Source of the DNA: Planctomycetota bacterium | Lineage (GTDB): Bacteria; Planctomycetota; Phycisphaerae; Phycisphaerales; SM1A02 | Length of the DNA: 46,211 nucleotides | Reading direction: 5' to 3' | NCBI GenBank assembly: GCA_024230295.1 | Contig: JAAERN010000026.1 | Coordinates: forward strand, 1 to 46,211 | Part shown: positions 17,817 through 27,292 of the stretch, piece by piece | Numbering within the stretch: the stretch's first letter is position 1 | How the letters are laid out: each line of letters opens with the position of its first letter | The notes under the pieces: model-generated | The model's database searches: none | Seen by the model: the letters and a program-made list of their open reading frames with translations, nothing else | What the model was told of the DNA's origin: nothing | Position numbers and translations under genes: made by a program

Positions 17817-18242
17817 TCAGATCAGAAGCCGCGTGATGCGGATGGCGGCGATGTGTTGTCGTCCGCCAGGATCATCCCAGTCCGCTCGTGGCGGCCCCCG
17901 GGTTGGGGCGTTTGATTTGCTGGCTTGCAGCAGTGCAATCACCGGTTCGGGTGCAGCGTCCCACTCGATATCGTGCTCGCCTGATAGAGGCGTTGCGAGC
18001 AGCACGATCAGGCCAAGTTCGAAGTCCGTGCAATCACAATTGTCAACGTGCTCTTCATTGGCCACAGGTGTCGGCCACTCACTGTGATGGGAGCACTCCA
18101 GGTCACAATGCTCAACAACCTCAGCTGGTCCGTGCTCGTGGCCACCACCGAGGCAAATGATGACGCTTCCTTGAAGCGCGCCAAAAACGGCCTGCAGCGT
18201 GATTGCTGTGAGGAGCAGGAATGTGGTGCCTTTACTGAGCAT
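17817..18242 (-). CDS. Small exported Cys/His-rich protein leading the metal-efflux block
   Basis: 141 residues from ATG 18242, chosen because it opens a signal-like hydrophobic segment (MLSKGTTFLLLTAITLQAVF). A TTG at 18365 would put 41 polar residues before it. After the signal comes a cluster of Cys, His and acidic residues: CLGGGHEHG, EHCDLECSHHSEW, HVDNCDCTDFEL. Similar short Cys/His-rich ORFs are known at the head of RND metal-efflux operons in planctomycetes and relatives. No named family could be assigned. A role in periplasmic metal sensing or binding is an inference. The rest is Pro/Ala/Asp-rich. It is divergent from the Gfo/Idh gene, with about 145 bp between starts. Confidence 0.6.
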   Translation of the reverse strand: MLSKGTTFLLLTAITLQAVFGALQGSVIICLGGGHEHGPAEVVEHCDLECSHHSEWPTPVANEEHVDNCDCTDFELGLIVLLATPLSGEHDIEWDAAPEPVIALLQASKSNAPTRGPPRADWDDPGGRQHIAAIRITRLLI

Positions 18243-18388
18243 CGTCCATGGAGTATCCGCCGATTCGGGGCAGTTGTCCAGCACATGTTCCAAATCGGGG
18301 TCGAGGCTCCGAGAATCTTGGGGCTGCTGAGCCACGAAGACCGCTGAGCTGGAAGTAGGATGCAATCCACGCAGGAGGCGACGACCGC

Positions 18389-19531
18389 ATGAGTGGCTTA
18401 AAGCGACCGATTCGAATGGGAATGGTGGGGGGTGGACGTGATGCGTTCATCGGCGAAGTGCATCGTATGGCGGCGCGGCTTGATGGCAGCATGCAACTTG
18501 TGGCCGGTGCGTTCTCGTCCACGCCAGAGAAGTCGATTGAGAGTGGCCGCGATCTCGGCCTTGACGCGGCGCGGTGCTACGGATCATGGGAAGAGATGCT
18601 GAGTGGGGAGCAGGCGCTTCCGATAGACGCTCGCATTGAAGTCATCGTCATTGTGACGCCCAATCACGTGCACTTCCCCGTAGCGATCGCTGCGATTGAA
18701 GCTGGTTTCAACGTGGTCTGCGATAAGCCGATGGTGTTGAGTAATGAGGAAGCGGATACGCTCGTTGCAGTCCAGCAGAAATCCGGTGCTGTCTTTGCGG
18801 TGACCTACAACTACACGGGCTATCCGATGGTCAGGCAGGCGAGAGCGATTGTGAGTTCCGGTGGACTTGGGGTGATTCGCAAGGTCATGGTGGAATATCT
18901 TCAGGGGTGGCTTGCGACGCCGCTTGAATCGACGGGGCAGAAGCAGGCTGACTGGCGAACGGACCCTGCCCGAGCAGGAGCCGGCGCCATGGGTGACATC
19001 GGCTCGCACGCGGAGAACATCGTGTCGTTCGTTACGGGCTTGGACGTGACGGCGATCAATGCCGAAATCAACACGCATGTTGCGGGAAGGCGCATCGACG
19101 ACGACGCCACAGTGCTGCTTCGATTGTCTACTGGGGCGTCGGGCGTGTTGTCCGCGTCGCAGGTTTGCCCGGGAAGTCGCAATGGATTGCGGCTTCGAGT
19201 GTGGGGTGAAACGGGGGGGTTGGATTGGAAACAAGAGTCGCCCAATGAACTCCTCGAGACGTCGCTCTCCGGGCCGGACATCGTGCACCGAACGGCGGAC
19301 GCGGGTCTTGGCAAGGAATCGCAGGCGGCGACTCGGCTGCCCGCAGGGCATCCCGAAGGGTTCATCGAGGCATTTGCCAATGTCTACCGAGGCGCCGCCG
19401 AAGCGATTCTCGCGGGACGTGACGATGGTGAAGATTTTGGATATCCCGACGTGCGCGATGGTGCACGTGGCGTGAAGTTCATCAACGCTGTCATCGCCAA
19501 TGCCGGGCGAGGCTGGGTGACGTATGAGTGA
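18389..19531 (+). CDS. Gfo/Idh/MocA-family NAD(P)-dependent oxidoreductase
   Basis: 380 residues. ATG 18389 follows AGGAGG (18373-18378). The N-terminal Rossmann fold begins [31 protein letters not shown]-like strands and CDKPM give the conserved Lys of the KP motif. [15 protein letters not shown] carries the conserved Asp and His of the C-terminal catalytic half. Family members oxidise or reduce sugars and inositols, for example glucose-fructose oxidoreductase and xylose dehydrogenase. Its 3' end overlaps xylA by 8 bp, so the two are co-transcribed and translationally coupled. A role on a pentose or a related aldose is likely, but the substrate is not shown by the sequence. Confidence 0.88.
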   Translation: MSGLKRPIRMGMVGGGRDAFIGEVHRMAARLDGSMQLVAGAFSSTPEKSIESGRDLGLDAARCYGSWEEMLSGEQALPIDARIEVIVIVTPNHVHFPVAIAAIEAGFNVVCDKPMVLSNEEADTLVAVQQKSGAVFAVTYNYTGYPMVRQARAIVSSGGLGVIRKVMVEYLQGWLATPLESTGQKQADWRTDPARAGAGAMGDIGSHAENIVSFVTGLDVTAINAEINTHVAGRRIDDDATVLLRLSTGASGVLSASQVCPGSRNGLRLRVWGETGGLDWKQESPNELLETSLSGPDIVHRTADAGLGKESQAATRLPAGHPEGFIEAFANVYRGAAEAILAGRDDGEDFGYPDVRDGARGVKFINAVIANAGRGWVTYE

Positions 19532-20861
19532 GTTCTTTGAGGGTGTTTCGAAGATTGAATTCGGTGGCCCAGAGTGCGATGACGCGTTGTCGTTCAAGTG
19601 GTACGACGCTGAGGGCGAAGTTGAAGGTATTCCGATGCGGCAGCATCTTCGATTCGCTGCGTGTTACTGGCACACCATGCGGAACACGCTGGGCGATCCG
19701 TTCGGAGCGGGGACCGCAAGAATGCCGTGGGATGATGGCACCGAATCACTCGAGAACGCATCGCGGCGCGTTGGCGCATTCTTTGAGTTTCTCTCCAAGA
19801 TTGGTATTGATCGGTACTGCTTTCATGACCGTGATGTTGCACCTGCCGGCGAGTCGATCGAGGAGACACATGACAACCTGAATCAGATCGTGGCAGTGCT
19901 CGAAGGGCATCAGAGGACCCACGATGTCCGACTGTTGTGGGGGACTGCATGTTTGTTTGACCATCCCCGGTATGTTCACGGGGCCGCGACTTCACCGAGT
20001 GTGGATGTGTTCGCTCACGCGGCATCCCAGGTGCGACGGGCAATCGACGCAACGCACAGGCTTGGAGGGGAGGGGTATGTCTTTTGGGGTGGGCGTGAAG
20101 GCTACGACACGCTCCTCAACACCGATATGCCTCGGGAGTTGAAACATCTGGCAGCCTTTCTTCGCATGGCAGTTGCGTATAAGCGAGAGATCGGCTTTGA
20201 GGGCGCCTTCTACCTCGAACCAAAGCCGAAGGAACCGACAACCCATCAATACGACTTTGATGCAGCAACGTGCTTGAACTTTCTTCGGGAGCATGAATTG
20301 CTCGATGAGTTTTCGCTCAACATTGAGACGAATCACGCCACGCTTGCCGGGCACTCGATAGAACACGAACTGCATGTTGCGGCAGCAGCCGGCGCACTGG
20401 GGTCGATCGATGCGAATATGGGACACCCTCAGCTTGGTTGGGACACGGACCACTTCCCGACCGACCTGTACGTGACGACGGCCGTGATGCGGGTCGTACT
20501 CCAGATGGGTGGGTTCGAGACCGGCGGGCTAAACTTCGACGCCAAACGCCGTCGGGGATCATTTGAGCCCGTTGACCTCTTCCATGCTCATATTGCGGGC
20601 ATGGATGCCTTTGCCAGAGGGCTGCTCATTGCTGCCGAGATTCGCAAGGACGGCCGTCTGGATCAGATGCTTCACGATCGCTATGCGAGTTGGGACGGCG
20701 CATTGGGGCGCTCCATCGAGGCGGGTGAGGCGACTTTGGAATCGCTTGAATCGCACGCGATGCAGTCAGGCGAACCGGCTCTGCAATCGGGGCGGGAAGA
20801 ACTGCTTCACGCACTGGTCAATCAGTTTGTGGGAGGCTCATCGGGAGCAGCGCGAAGGTAG
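19524..20861 (+). CDS. xylA: Xylose isomerase (class II)
   Basis: 445 residues, the usual length of class II enzymes. All signature parts are present: FHDRDVAP (active-site His and Asp), [16 protein letters not shown] (metal Glu), [12 protein letters not shown] (metal Glu and His), [17 protein letters not shown] (three metal Asp), GGLNFDAK (last metal Asp) and [18 protein letters not shown]. It converts D-xylose to D-xylulose in the cytoplasm with two Mg/Mn/Co ions. It overlaps the Gfo/Idh gene by 8 bp upstream. At its 3' end it overlaps the convergent PHP gene by 40 bp (20822-20861). The kinase partner xylB is at 9674-11113. Confidence 0.96.
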   Translation: MSEFFEGVSKIEFGGPECDDALSFKWYDAEGEVEGIPMRQHLRFAACYWHTMRNTLGDPFGAGTARMPWDDGTESLENASRRVGAFFEFLSKIGIDRYCFHDRDVAPAGESIEETHDNLNQIVAVLEGHQRTHDVRLLWGTACLFDHPRYVHGAATSPSVDVFAHAASQVRRAIDATHRLGGEGYVFWGGREGYDTLLNTDMPRELKHLAAFLRMAVAYKREIGFEGAFYLEPKPKEPTTHQYDFDAATCLNFLREHELLDEFSLNIETNHATLAGHSIEHELHVAAAAGALGSIDANMGHPQLGWDTDHFPTDLYVTTAVMRVVLQMGGFETGGLNFDAKRRRGSFEPVDLFHAHIAGMDAFARGLLIAAEIRKDGRLDQMLHDRYASWDGALGRSIEAGEATLESLESHAMQSGEPALQSGREELLHALVNQFVGGSSGAARR

Positions 20862-23188
20862 AAGCCGAAGTCGCCCGTGCCGTTGAGGACTTTCACAAGC
20901 ACGGAGTTCGGCCCCGCCTGCAACATCGCCTCGAATGACTTCGCATCTGCGACGGCGCCTTGGTGATCGGCATCGTCCCACACGAGCGTATTTCCGATCC
21001 AGATCCGGCAGCCGTCATCGCTTCCGATTGTGAAGGGACTCGTATGTGCTATTGGGCTGTTGATGGTGGTCCGCGCATAGGCGACAGCGTGGTCCGCAGC
21101 CACCGTGCCGTCATCCAGATTCAGGTAGCCCTCTGGCGACGCCTTGGCGTTGGTCCACGCGATCGACTCACCGTTCTTGGTCCGTGGTGGGGTGATATGT
21201 ACGACACCTGGCTCGGGCGCCTGCTTCGCGGCGAGCGTGTCCATGGTTGGCGCGTCGAAGTAGCCGGTAATTTCCCACTCGCGTACAAAGTCTCCAGGCA
21301 GGCGCATCGGGTGCTCTTTCGCAAACCGCCTGGCTGCGTCGAGGCCAAATCGCTTGATGTATTGGTCGAAGAGAGTGGCATCTGGCTTCATCTGATCGCA
21401 GGCAGCCCAAGCCGAATAGGCCAGTGCGCGATCGCTTGCGGGATCCGTGACAAGCGCAGCCAGTTGCGGTCGAAACGCGGTGTCTTTCAATTCGGAAGCC
21501 GCCTGAACACCCACGCCTCGAACCAGTCGATTTGGATCTGAGAGTGCTGTGTCGATGGCATCGGAGGCGAGATCCGGGTTTGTTGCCGCAGCTCGCACGA
21601 GCATCGCGCGGCCGTGGGCACCGCTGCTGCTCCACTTGCTTGCGAGGGATTCCCAATCTCCGTTCGCACCAGCGGCCACAATGGCGGCATTTGCCAACGG
21701 TGGTGTCCACGCGCCATCACCATCTGCGTCGATCCGAACCGGACCTGTGACGGCCAATGGGCGAATTGGTCGGCGACGATCTCGCACGACCGGAGCCATG
21801 GATTGATCTGACTCTGCGATGACTGTGAGCCAGGCATCCTCTTGAACTTGCAGTGGGAGTGGTCCGATTGCGAGAGGTGGTGTGTACCCATCCTCTAGAA
21901 GGTCGAACATGAGGAGTTCGTCGCCATTTGCAAGAACCCGAATGCGATCGACCGGAATCCAAGGCGCTGCTTGCACGCCAATCGTGAGTTCGATGGTGCC
22001 ATCCGGTGCATTGACGAGATCACCAGAACCACCTCCGTTGGCATTGACCGTGATGAATGGGCCAGTTGTAGCGAGGACAGCGCCGCGTCGGACAGCTGCA
22101 GTGACTTCGGCAGGGTCGATATTCTCGGGGGAGGAGTCATCTACGCGAACATATGTTCGAGGAATGCCCGCAAAGTTTTCTTCGACGGTGTGCGAATCAC
22201 TGTTGCCCATTGGGGCGATCGACCTTCCGGCATTGATCATGTTGATCCAGTCGCGCATGACGCTGTGTTTGCATGTGTCGACTGCCTGCTCGTCAATTTC
22301 CGCGTCATACCAGCCCCACCCCGAGTTCTCATTCATGACCTCGACGGCATCGAAGTCCCACGACCAGTGTGGATGGTGCGACTCGCCTGTCCACGGGTCG
22401 AGCCCTCGGGCGCCGAAGTAGTCGATGTTGCCCCAGCGTGGGTGATTGACCTGTACGACTGGCGTTGTATCGGAGCCACTGATGTTGGCATGGGCTTCGG
22501 CAAAGACAGCAGGCGGTTCGGCGTGCCAGTCAATGACTGCAGCCTCGGGAGCAAGAGGATACGCATTGAAGTGACCGTGACTTGCGGAGATTTCATTTCC
22601 AGTGACGGCGGTGAAGTGTTTGTCTGCCCCGACCTCTGCCATTGTCGGCTGGTAGTCAGTGTTGATGTTGTGGTCGGTTGCTACAGCGAACTCGACACCT
22701 TCTCCGGCAATTGAAATCATCCGCTCCGGCATGTTGGAATCGCCGTGTCCACTGTGCGTGAGGGTGTGCAAGTGAAAGTCGCCGCCAGCCCAGCCGGTTG
22801 TGTCGATTGCGCGGGGGAGCGTGGCGGACCACTTCAGGTGGCTGCCCTCCGATGGTCCGATGTGCATGGCGGCAATGTCGTACTCCATGCCGCGGCTTGC
22901 CAGCACGAGCCACTCGCCGGGTGGAATGGTAATGGCGCCTGTTCCGTCGATGTCGTACACAACGTTTCGGCGGACAGCCAGTTGAAGAGGATCTGCATCG
23001 GGGTTGGTGAAGATCTCTCCAGGATCGGTGCCATCACCATTGATCACGGTGAGCCGGATAGGAATTGGCCCACCAGACTCATCGGTGATGGCGTATTCCA
23101 GCACGCTCGCTGGCGTTTCAGCAGGAATGGTCGGCGAAACGGTTTGGGCAGCAGCGGCAACGGTGAGGCAATACAGCATGCCAACCAT
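20822..23188 (-). CDS. Exported CehA/McbA-type PHP-domain metallohydrolase
   Basis: 788 residues from ATG 23188, with another ATG at 23179; a TTG at 23209 is less likely. A short signal ([13 protein letters not shown]) precedes a beta domain. The PHP metal-binding core at about 140-370 has [21 protein letters not shown] and [11 protein letters not shown]. CehA/McbA relatives are annotated as carbaryl or other ester hydrolases, and many act on phosphoesters, so the reaction is open. The middle part has helical repeats (HEAT-like, about 520-630). The last ~110 residues look like a small beta-sandwich ([18 protein letters not shown]), similar to PA14-type carbohydrate-binding modules. Its 3' end overlaps the convergent xylA gene by 40 bp. 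Confidence 0.8.
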   Translation of the reverse strand: MVGMLYCLTVAAAAQTVSPTIPAETPASVLEYAITDESGGPIPIRLTVINGDGTDPGEIFTNPDADPLQLAVRRNVVYDIDGTGAITIPPGEWLVLASRGMEYDIAAMHIGPSEGSHLKWSATLPRAIDTTGWAGGDFHLHTLTHSGHGDSNMPERMISIAGEGVEFAVATDHNINTDYQPTMAEVGADKHFTAVTGNEISASHGHFNAYPLAPEAAVIDWHAEPPAVFAEAHANISGSDTTPVVQVNHPRWGNIDYFGARGLDPWTGESHHPHWSWDFDAVEVMNENSGWGWYDAEIDEQAVDTCKHSVMRDWINMINAGRSIAPMGNSDSHTVEENFAGIPRTYVRVDDSSPENIDPAEVTAAVRRGAVLATTGPFITVNANGGGSGDLVNAPDGTIELTIGVQAAPWIPVDRIRVLANGDELLMFDLLEDGYTPPLAIGPLPLQVQEDAWLTVIAESDQSMAPVVRDRRRPIRPLAVTGPVRIDADGDGAWTPPLANAAIVAAGANGDWESLASKWSSSGAHGRAMLVRAAATNPDLASDAIDTALSDPNRLVRGVGVQAASELKDTAFRPQLAALVTDPASDRALAYSAWAACDQMKPDATLFDQYIKRFGLDAARRFAKEHPMRLPGDFVREWEITGYFDAPTMDTLAAKQAPEPGVVHITPPRTKNGESIAWTNAKASPEGYLNLDDGTVAADHAVAYARTTINSPIAHTSPFTIGSDDGCRIWIGNTLVWDDADHQGAVADAKSFEAMLQAGPNSVLVKVLNGTGDFGFYLRAAPDEPPTN

Positions 23189-23279
23189 GGTATTCGACCC
23201 AACTGGCAATTTATCTCAGGGGCATACAGCGGGTTACGTTTTGGAGGCAACGGCAAGAGCCGTCAATGCAGCAGATGCA

Positions 23280-25043
23280 TCACCCATCGGTTCGGAGGCT
23301 GCTCATTGCGTCGCGAAGCGGTTGGAGATGGGTTTCGAACTTGGCTGCTCGGCCGATGGCGGCGGTATTGATCGGCTTGCGGACTTGGTCCATGCTGGGC
23401 GTCGCGGCGACGCGCTTAGACTTGTGAAATTCGAGAACGGACTCGTTCCAAGGAAGCCCGAGAAACTCTAGGACGCCGCGAAGTGTTTGGTCTGGCTCTG
23501 AGACCATCGTCTCATATCGAATCTCATGGATCGGCAGCCCGCAGCAACCTTTCCAGTGCTCCATGATTCTTCGTTCCTGCTGGATGGCGCGGCCGAGATG
23601 ATCAAGATCAGCCGTGAACGCCATACTCGACGTGAACGACTGGCTGTAGCACGAGATGGCAGTGTCCATCGGATCACGCACGAGGTACAGCACCCTCGCA
23701 TTTGGGAGAAGCAGCGAGGCAATTCCCAGGTTGAGATAGTTCATCGGTAATTTGTCGACGATGAAATCTCCGCGGATGTGCGAGTGAATTTGCTCCACAT
23801 ACGCGGACGCCGCCAAGTCGACAGCCTCTTGTGAGACGTTGGCAAGCGAACTTGGAAAGTCGGCGAGGGGTCCAGTTTCGGTTGCGAGAAGTTTGACGGC
23901 CTTGGGCATTGCGGGACTCTCGCCTGCCGCTGCAATGCTTGGGTGTGCGGAGAGAATCTGCTCGGTTAGGGTTGTCCCACTGCGATACATGCCTACGACG
24001 AGGACAGGCGTGAATGGCGAGGGCGCAGCCTTCGGCAATGTCTCAATGGTGTCCGCATTCAGCGTGTCGATCATCACATCAACGAACTTCTCTCGAGCGT
24101 CGGGGTCCCAGCGTCCTTTATGAGCAGAGTTGCCTTGTGTCCAACATCGAAATGCGTCGTCAGGACGTCCAGCCTGCTCGTAGGCGCGACCAAGTCGCAT
24201 GATCATGTTCGATCGATGACTCAGTCCGCCTTGCTGCGTTGCGAGGTATCGCTCCATCGCGGTTATGGCAGCCGATCGATCTCCCAGTTGCTGTTGAATG
24301 CGAGACCATGCCGACACAACGGCGAACGATGGCTTCGGCCCGCTCATAATCTCGGCGAGTTGTGACGCGGCGGCCTCGCTCTGGCCAGCAGACTCCAAAG
24401 TCTCGGCAAGGCCAGCTTGTGCGGATTGCAGTGATGGGTCTAATTCAATCGCGCGACGAAATGCGGCTTCAGCTTTTTCAAGATGATCGTTGAACCGCAG
24501 TGCTGTACCGAGTCGAACGTGGTGCGCGGCGACCTCGGGTTCCAGTTCAAGCAGTCTTTTGGCATGTTTATCCGGGATCGGGAATGCACCTCGGGACAGG
24601 TCGGCGTCAGCGAGGGCGGCGAGAATCGACATGTCGCCCGGTGCCAGCTCGTGCGCCCGTTCAAACGAGATTGCCGCGACCGGCGCATTGGCAGTTGCTA
24701 CCTCTGCGCGTCCACGTGCAAGCCATAGGTCTGCGACGTCTTCGTGCAGCGTGGTTCCATGGACGGCAATGCGGCGCGCTGCTTCATATTCTCGGCGGTC
24801 ATGGGCCGCTTGACAGGCATGGATGATGACCAGTGCTGGCGCATCAGCCTTCATTGCTGCAGAAACAAGAGCAGATGCGATTTCGCTGAGGCGTCCCTGT
24901 GGCGACAGGACCTCGGCCAGTGCTGCGAGTGCCTCGGTATCCCTTGGACGCTTTTTTAGGTGCTTTCGGAGCAGCTTCTCCGCGTCAGCGGCGGGCAAGT
25001 CCGCGACCTGCGCGGCAAGATCCAGACGTTCACGGCGACCCAT
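23280..25043 (-). CDS. TPR-repeat sulfotransferase
   Basis: 587 residues from ATG 25043. The N-terminal ~330 residues hold TPR repeats (for example LRFNDHLEKAEAAFRRAIEL, GLAETLESAGQSEAAASQLA). The C-terminal ~240 residues are a PAPS-dependent sulfotransferase domain: the 5'-phosphosulfate loop VVGMYRSGTTLTEQILSAHP, the 3'-phosphate-binding segment YLVRDPMDTAISCY, and EIRYETMVSEP with EFLGLPWNE near the end. This TPR-sulfotransferase combination is common in planctomycetes and proteobacteria and resembles tyrosylprotein or glycan sulfotransferases. The acceptor is unknown. There is no signal peptide, so it acts in the cytoplasm or at the membrane face. It lies 91 nt upstream of the PHP gene start on the same strand. 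Confidence 0.88.
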   Translation of the reverse strand: MGRRERLDLAAQVADLPAADAEKLLRKHLKKRPRDTEALAALAEVLSPQGRLSEIASALVSAAMKADAPALVIIHACQAAHDRREYEAARRIAVHGTTLHEDVADLWLARGRAEVATANAPVAAISFERAHELAPGDMSILAALADADLSRGAFPIPDKHAKRLLELEPEVAAHHVRLGTALRFNDHLEKAEAAFRRAIELDPSLQSAQAGLAETLESAGQSEAAASQLAEIMSGPKPSFAVVSAWSRIQQQLGDRSAAITAMERYLATQQGGLSHRSNMIMRLGRAYEQAGRPDDAFRCWTQGNSAHKGRWDPDAREKFVDVMIDTLNADTIETLPKAAPSPFTPVLVVGMYRSGTTLTEQILSAHPSIAAAGESPAMPKAVKLLATETGPLADFPSSLANVSQEAVDLAASAYVEQIHSHIRGDFIVDKLPMNYLNLGIASLLLPNARVLYLVRDPMDTAISCYSQSFTSSMAFTADLDHLGRAIQQERRIMEHWKGCCGLPIHEIRYETMVSEPDQTLRGVLEFLGLPWNESVLEFHKSKRVAATPSMDQVRKPINTAAIGRAAKFETHLQPLRDAMSSLRTDG

Positions 25044-25085
25044 AGGCGTATTGTGTCAAGTTGTAGCCCGGCGTGCAGGAACTGA

Positions 25086-25775
25086 CTACCGTCGTCGCCG
25101 GCGCTGTGCCGCAAGGCCCGCGAGTATGAGCACCAGAGATGCAGGCGCGGGAACTGCAGTGCCCGTCAATCGATATGCAAGATTGTCCGGAGCTTGGATA
25201 TAGGGGCTGAACACGTAGTCGCCGTTTGGGCTGACCTGCCAGGCGGTGTTATCGCCAATGACACTGGTAGCCACGCCGATCCATCCGTTGTCGGGATACG
25301 GATTGGACATGATGGTGCTGACGAGATAGGTGCCGGACGAGAGTGTCAGATTGATCGGTAGACGAATGAGCCAGCCATCTCCGTCCCACGTGTCGATGAT
25401 GATCGGCTCGCTTGCTTGGGACAGGATGTTTCCCGTCAGATTTTCGGCTGCGGCCTCCAGATCGGAGTAGATGTTGACTTCCCATCCTTCGACCTCTTGA
25501 GGGCCGTCGAGGGCTGCCCATCCATCGAATACGAACTCAACGGCATCAATATGCGAATCCATGGTCAGCGTGAAGTTGTCGACCGCGGCGAGCGTCAGAT
25601 CTACGGTTTCAGGCGCCGTGGGAAGGAATCGCATGCTGCCATAGATGTCATTGGCACCAGCAACTCCGCTGACCGGACCTATCTGATCAAAGAGGACTTC
25701 CGCCTGCGCTGAGTTGGCAGCGAGCAGGGAAACTGTGGTCCACAGGGCAGATGTCAGAATGGTGGATGGCCGCAT
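25086..25775 (-). CDS. Exported protein with VPAPA C-terminal sorting signal (PEP-CTERM-like)
   Basis: 229 residues from ATG 25775, which opens a signal peptide (MRPSTILTSALWTTVSLLAA, cleavage near NSAQA). The frame is open upstream to 25964, but that part has no signal. The body is beta-rich with Trp/Asp and Gly (FVFDGWAALDGPQEVEGWEV, WLIRLPINLTLSSGTYLVST), like the choice-of-anchor domains found with this tail. It ends VPAPASLVLILAGLAAQ followed by five Arg and stop: motif, membrane helix and basic tail, the signal for exosortase-like processing. No exosortase gene is in the window. Function unknown; likely a surface or extracellular-matrix protein. Confidence 0.85.
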   Translation of the reverse strand: MRPSTILTSALWTTVSLLAANSAQAEVLFDQIGPVSGVAGANDIYGSMRFLPTAPETVDLTLAAVDNFTLTMDSHIDAVEFVFDGWAALDGPQEVEGWEVNIYSDLEAAAENLTGNILSQASEPIIIDTWDGDGWLIRLPINLTLSSGTYLVSTIMSNPYPDNGWIGVATSVIGDNTAWQVSPNGDYVFSPYIQAPDNLAYRLTGTAVPAPASLVLILAGLAAQRRRRR

Positions 25776-25976
25776 GCTGGGCGTCCTGTAGGTGGGGAGG
25801 AGGTTCTGATGGTTGACGGCATCAGATGTCGGATAATGGCTTCGGTGGGGAAGCGAGAATGGAGCCAGTCCAAATGCCCAAATAGGCAGGAATTGCGCGG
25901 TTTGGACATTCAATCGTTTCAGACCGGATAATCGGACGACCCATCCAATACGGTTCGTCCGCATTTCCCGGGCAGG

Positions 25977-26510
25977 TCAGGAGACCCCTTCGACCCCGGG
26001 GGGCTTGGGAAGCGTTCGGTCACGGTCGCATACCAGAGGCTTTCTGGGAGGAATCGCCACGCCTTCTGCTTGGAACGCCTCCCGCGCCTCATCTGTGGCG
26101 TAGCACGCCAGCATCAACTCGATGCCAGCCCCGTACGGCGGGCACAAGTCGATCACTTCAAATGCTCCGGGGTGTCGAGGTGGGGCGGGCACTGCCAAGG
26201 CGGTTTCGACCATGTACTGATAGAAGGCTGCATCGGCGAGGTGGTCTGTGTGCATCACGTAGAGGCCTCGCTCCGCGAGCGAGAGTACGAGTCGACGAAT
26301 CATCGCGGGGAGGTGCTGATCCGAGAGGTGGTCCGGGTCGGGAAGTTTGATCCCGTCCTTTCGCAGTTTCTCAATCCATGTGATTCCGGACTGCGGGCAC
26401 CACGCTCGGGCGTTCTCAAGCCATTCGACGGCCTCGCTCTGGCCAAGCAGATTGCCGCTCTTGGAGTCTTCAGGAAGGCCGGGCATGTCGCTGGGCATGG
26501 GCATGATCAT
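25977..26510 (-). CDS. Hypothetical protein, not recognised
   Basis: 177 residues from ATG 26510, chosen for AGGAGA 6 nt upstream. The frame is open to 26585, but those residues have no ribosome-binding site. The protein is soluble with no signal. It starts with Met/Pro-rich residues (MIMPMPSDMPGLPEDS). It has WLENARAWCPQSG in the N-terminal half, then LVLSLAERGLYVMHTDHLAD, which looks like a helix-strand segment with conserved His and Asp, and a Pro-rich end with CPPYGAG and a lone Cys near the C-terminus. The HTDHLAD stretch could bind a metal, but this is speculation. It is divergent from the lipoprotein gene at 26619. Confidence 0.6.
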   Translation of the reverse strand: MIMPMPSDMPGLPEDSKSGNLLGQSEAVEWLENARAWCPQSGITWIEKLRKDGIKLPDPDHLSDQHLPAMIRRLVLSLAERGLYVMHTDHLADAAFYQYMVETALAVPAPPRHPGAFEVIDLCPPYGAGIELMLACYATDEAREAFQAEGVAIPPRKPLVCDRDRTLPKPPGVEGVS

Positions 26511-26618
26511 GTGAGTCTCCTGTTGATCCGCAGAACCTATGGGCAGAATGACCCGACTCATCCAATTGCTGCCAAAACGCAACATGCGGCCAGAAGGCAG
26601 CCGCGATAGGCTGCGTCG

Positions 26619-27197
26619 ATGCTTCGAATGTTCTTGCTACCGCTCATACTTGCCTCAACTGCGTGCGCGCCAGTCCTGAAGGGTCCGCTCGACTCTCCGG
26701 GCTCAGAGGCAGCGAAATCAACCCTCGACCACGGATACGGACTGCTGTGCTCATTGCTCCAACAGGAGTCGTCAGTCACGCTGATCTTTGGAATCAAGCA
26801 TGCGTCCAAGCCCAGCGAGGAACTTGTCCGGCAGATCGGTGATGCAGCCGCGAATGGGCTGCGGCGGATTCAGGAGTTGCGTGTCGATCCGCCGAAGATC
26901 GATCTGACCATGCAGGGACTGCCGCTTGTTGAAGTATCTGCCCGCAACCTCATCATGAACAAAGAGGCGGCTGCCCTGCTATTGGCAGGCGATTCGTTTG
27001 AGGTTCGGCTGCTGCTCTCTCAGCAGAAGGTCTGCGACTACGCCGCTGCCCTAGCGACGAGTCTTGCTGCCATCGATACCAACGATGTTCGGCGAGGTGT
27101 ACTTGAAGCGCTTGCTGGCGAGTTCACGACATTTGACGAAACGCTGCGAAGTCGCATCTGCAAGTGTCAGTCCAGTTCATCAAATCTCGGGTCGTAA
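26619..27197 (+). CDS. Small lipoprotein of unknown function
   Basis: 192 residues from ATG 26619, with a second ATG at 26628. The signal is hydrophobic and ends in a lipobox-like ASTAC with Cys16. The mature part is mixed helix/strand (SSVTLIFGIKHASKPSEELV, DAAANGLRRIQELRVDPPK). The C-terminus carries RICKCQSSSSN. No family is recognised. It is convergent with the cyclase gene. The 95-bp gap contains a perfect 12-bp palindrome (GAGTCCGGACTC, 27203-27214) directly after the stop, which may aid termination. Confidence 0.65.
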   Translation: MLRMFLLPLILASTACAPVLKGPLDSPGSEAAKSTLDHGYGLLCSLLQQESSVTLIFGIKHASKPSEELVRQIGDAAANGLRRIQELRVDPPKIDLTMQGLPLVEVSARNLIMNKEAAALLLAGDSFEVRLLLSQQKVCDYAAALATSLAAIDTNDVRRGVLEALAGEFTTFDETLRSRICKCQSSSSNLGS

Positions 27198-27292
27198 GAC
27201 ACGAGTCCGGACTCCCCTGGGGATCCGAAGGTGGCCTCGTTAACAGCGTAAAATAGCCTCGCAGTCAGCGGGTCGTTCCACTCGAATGTCGG

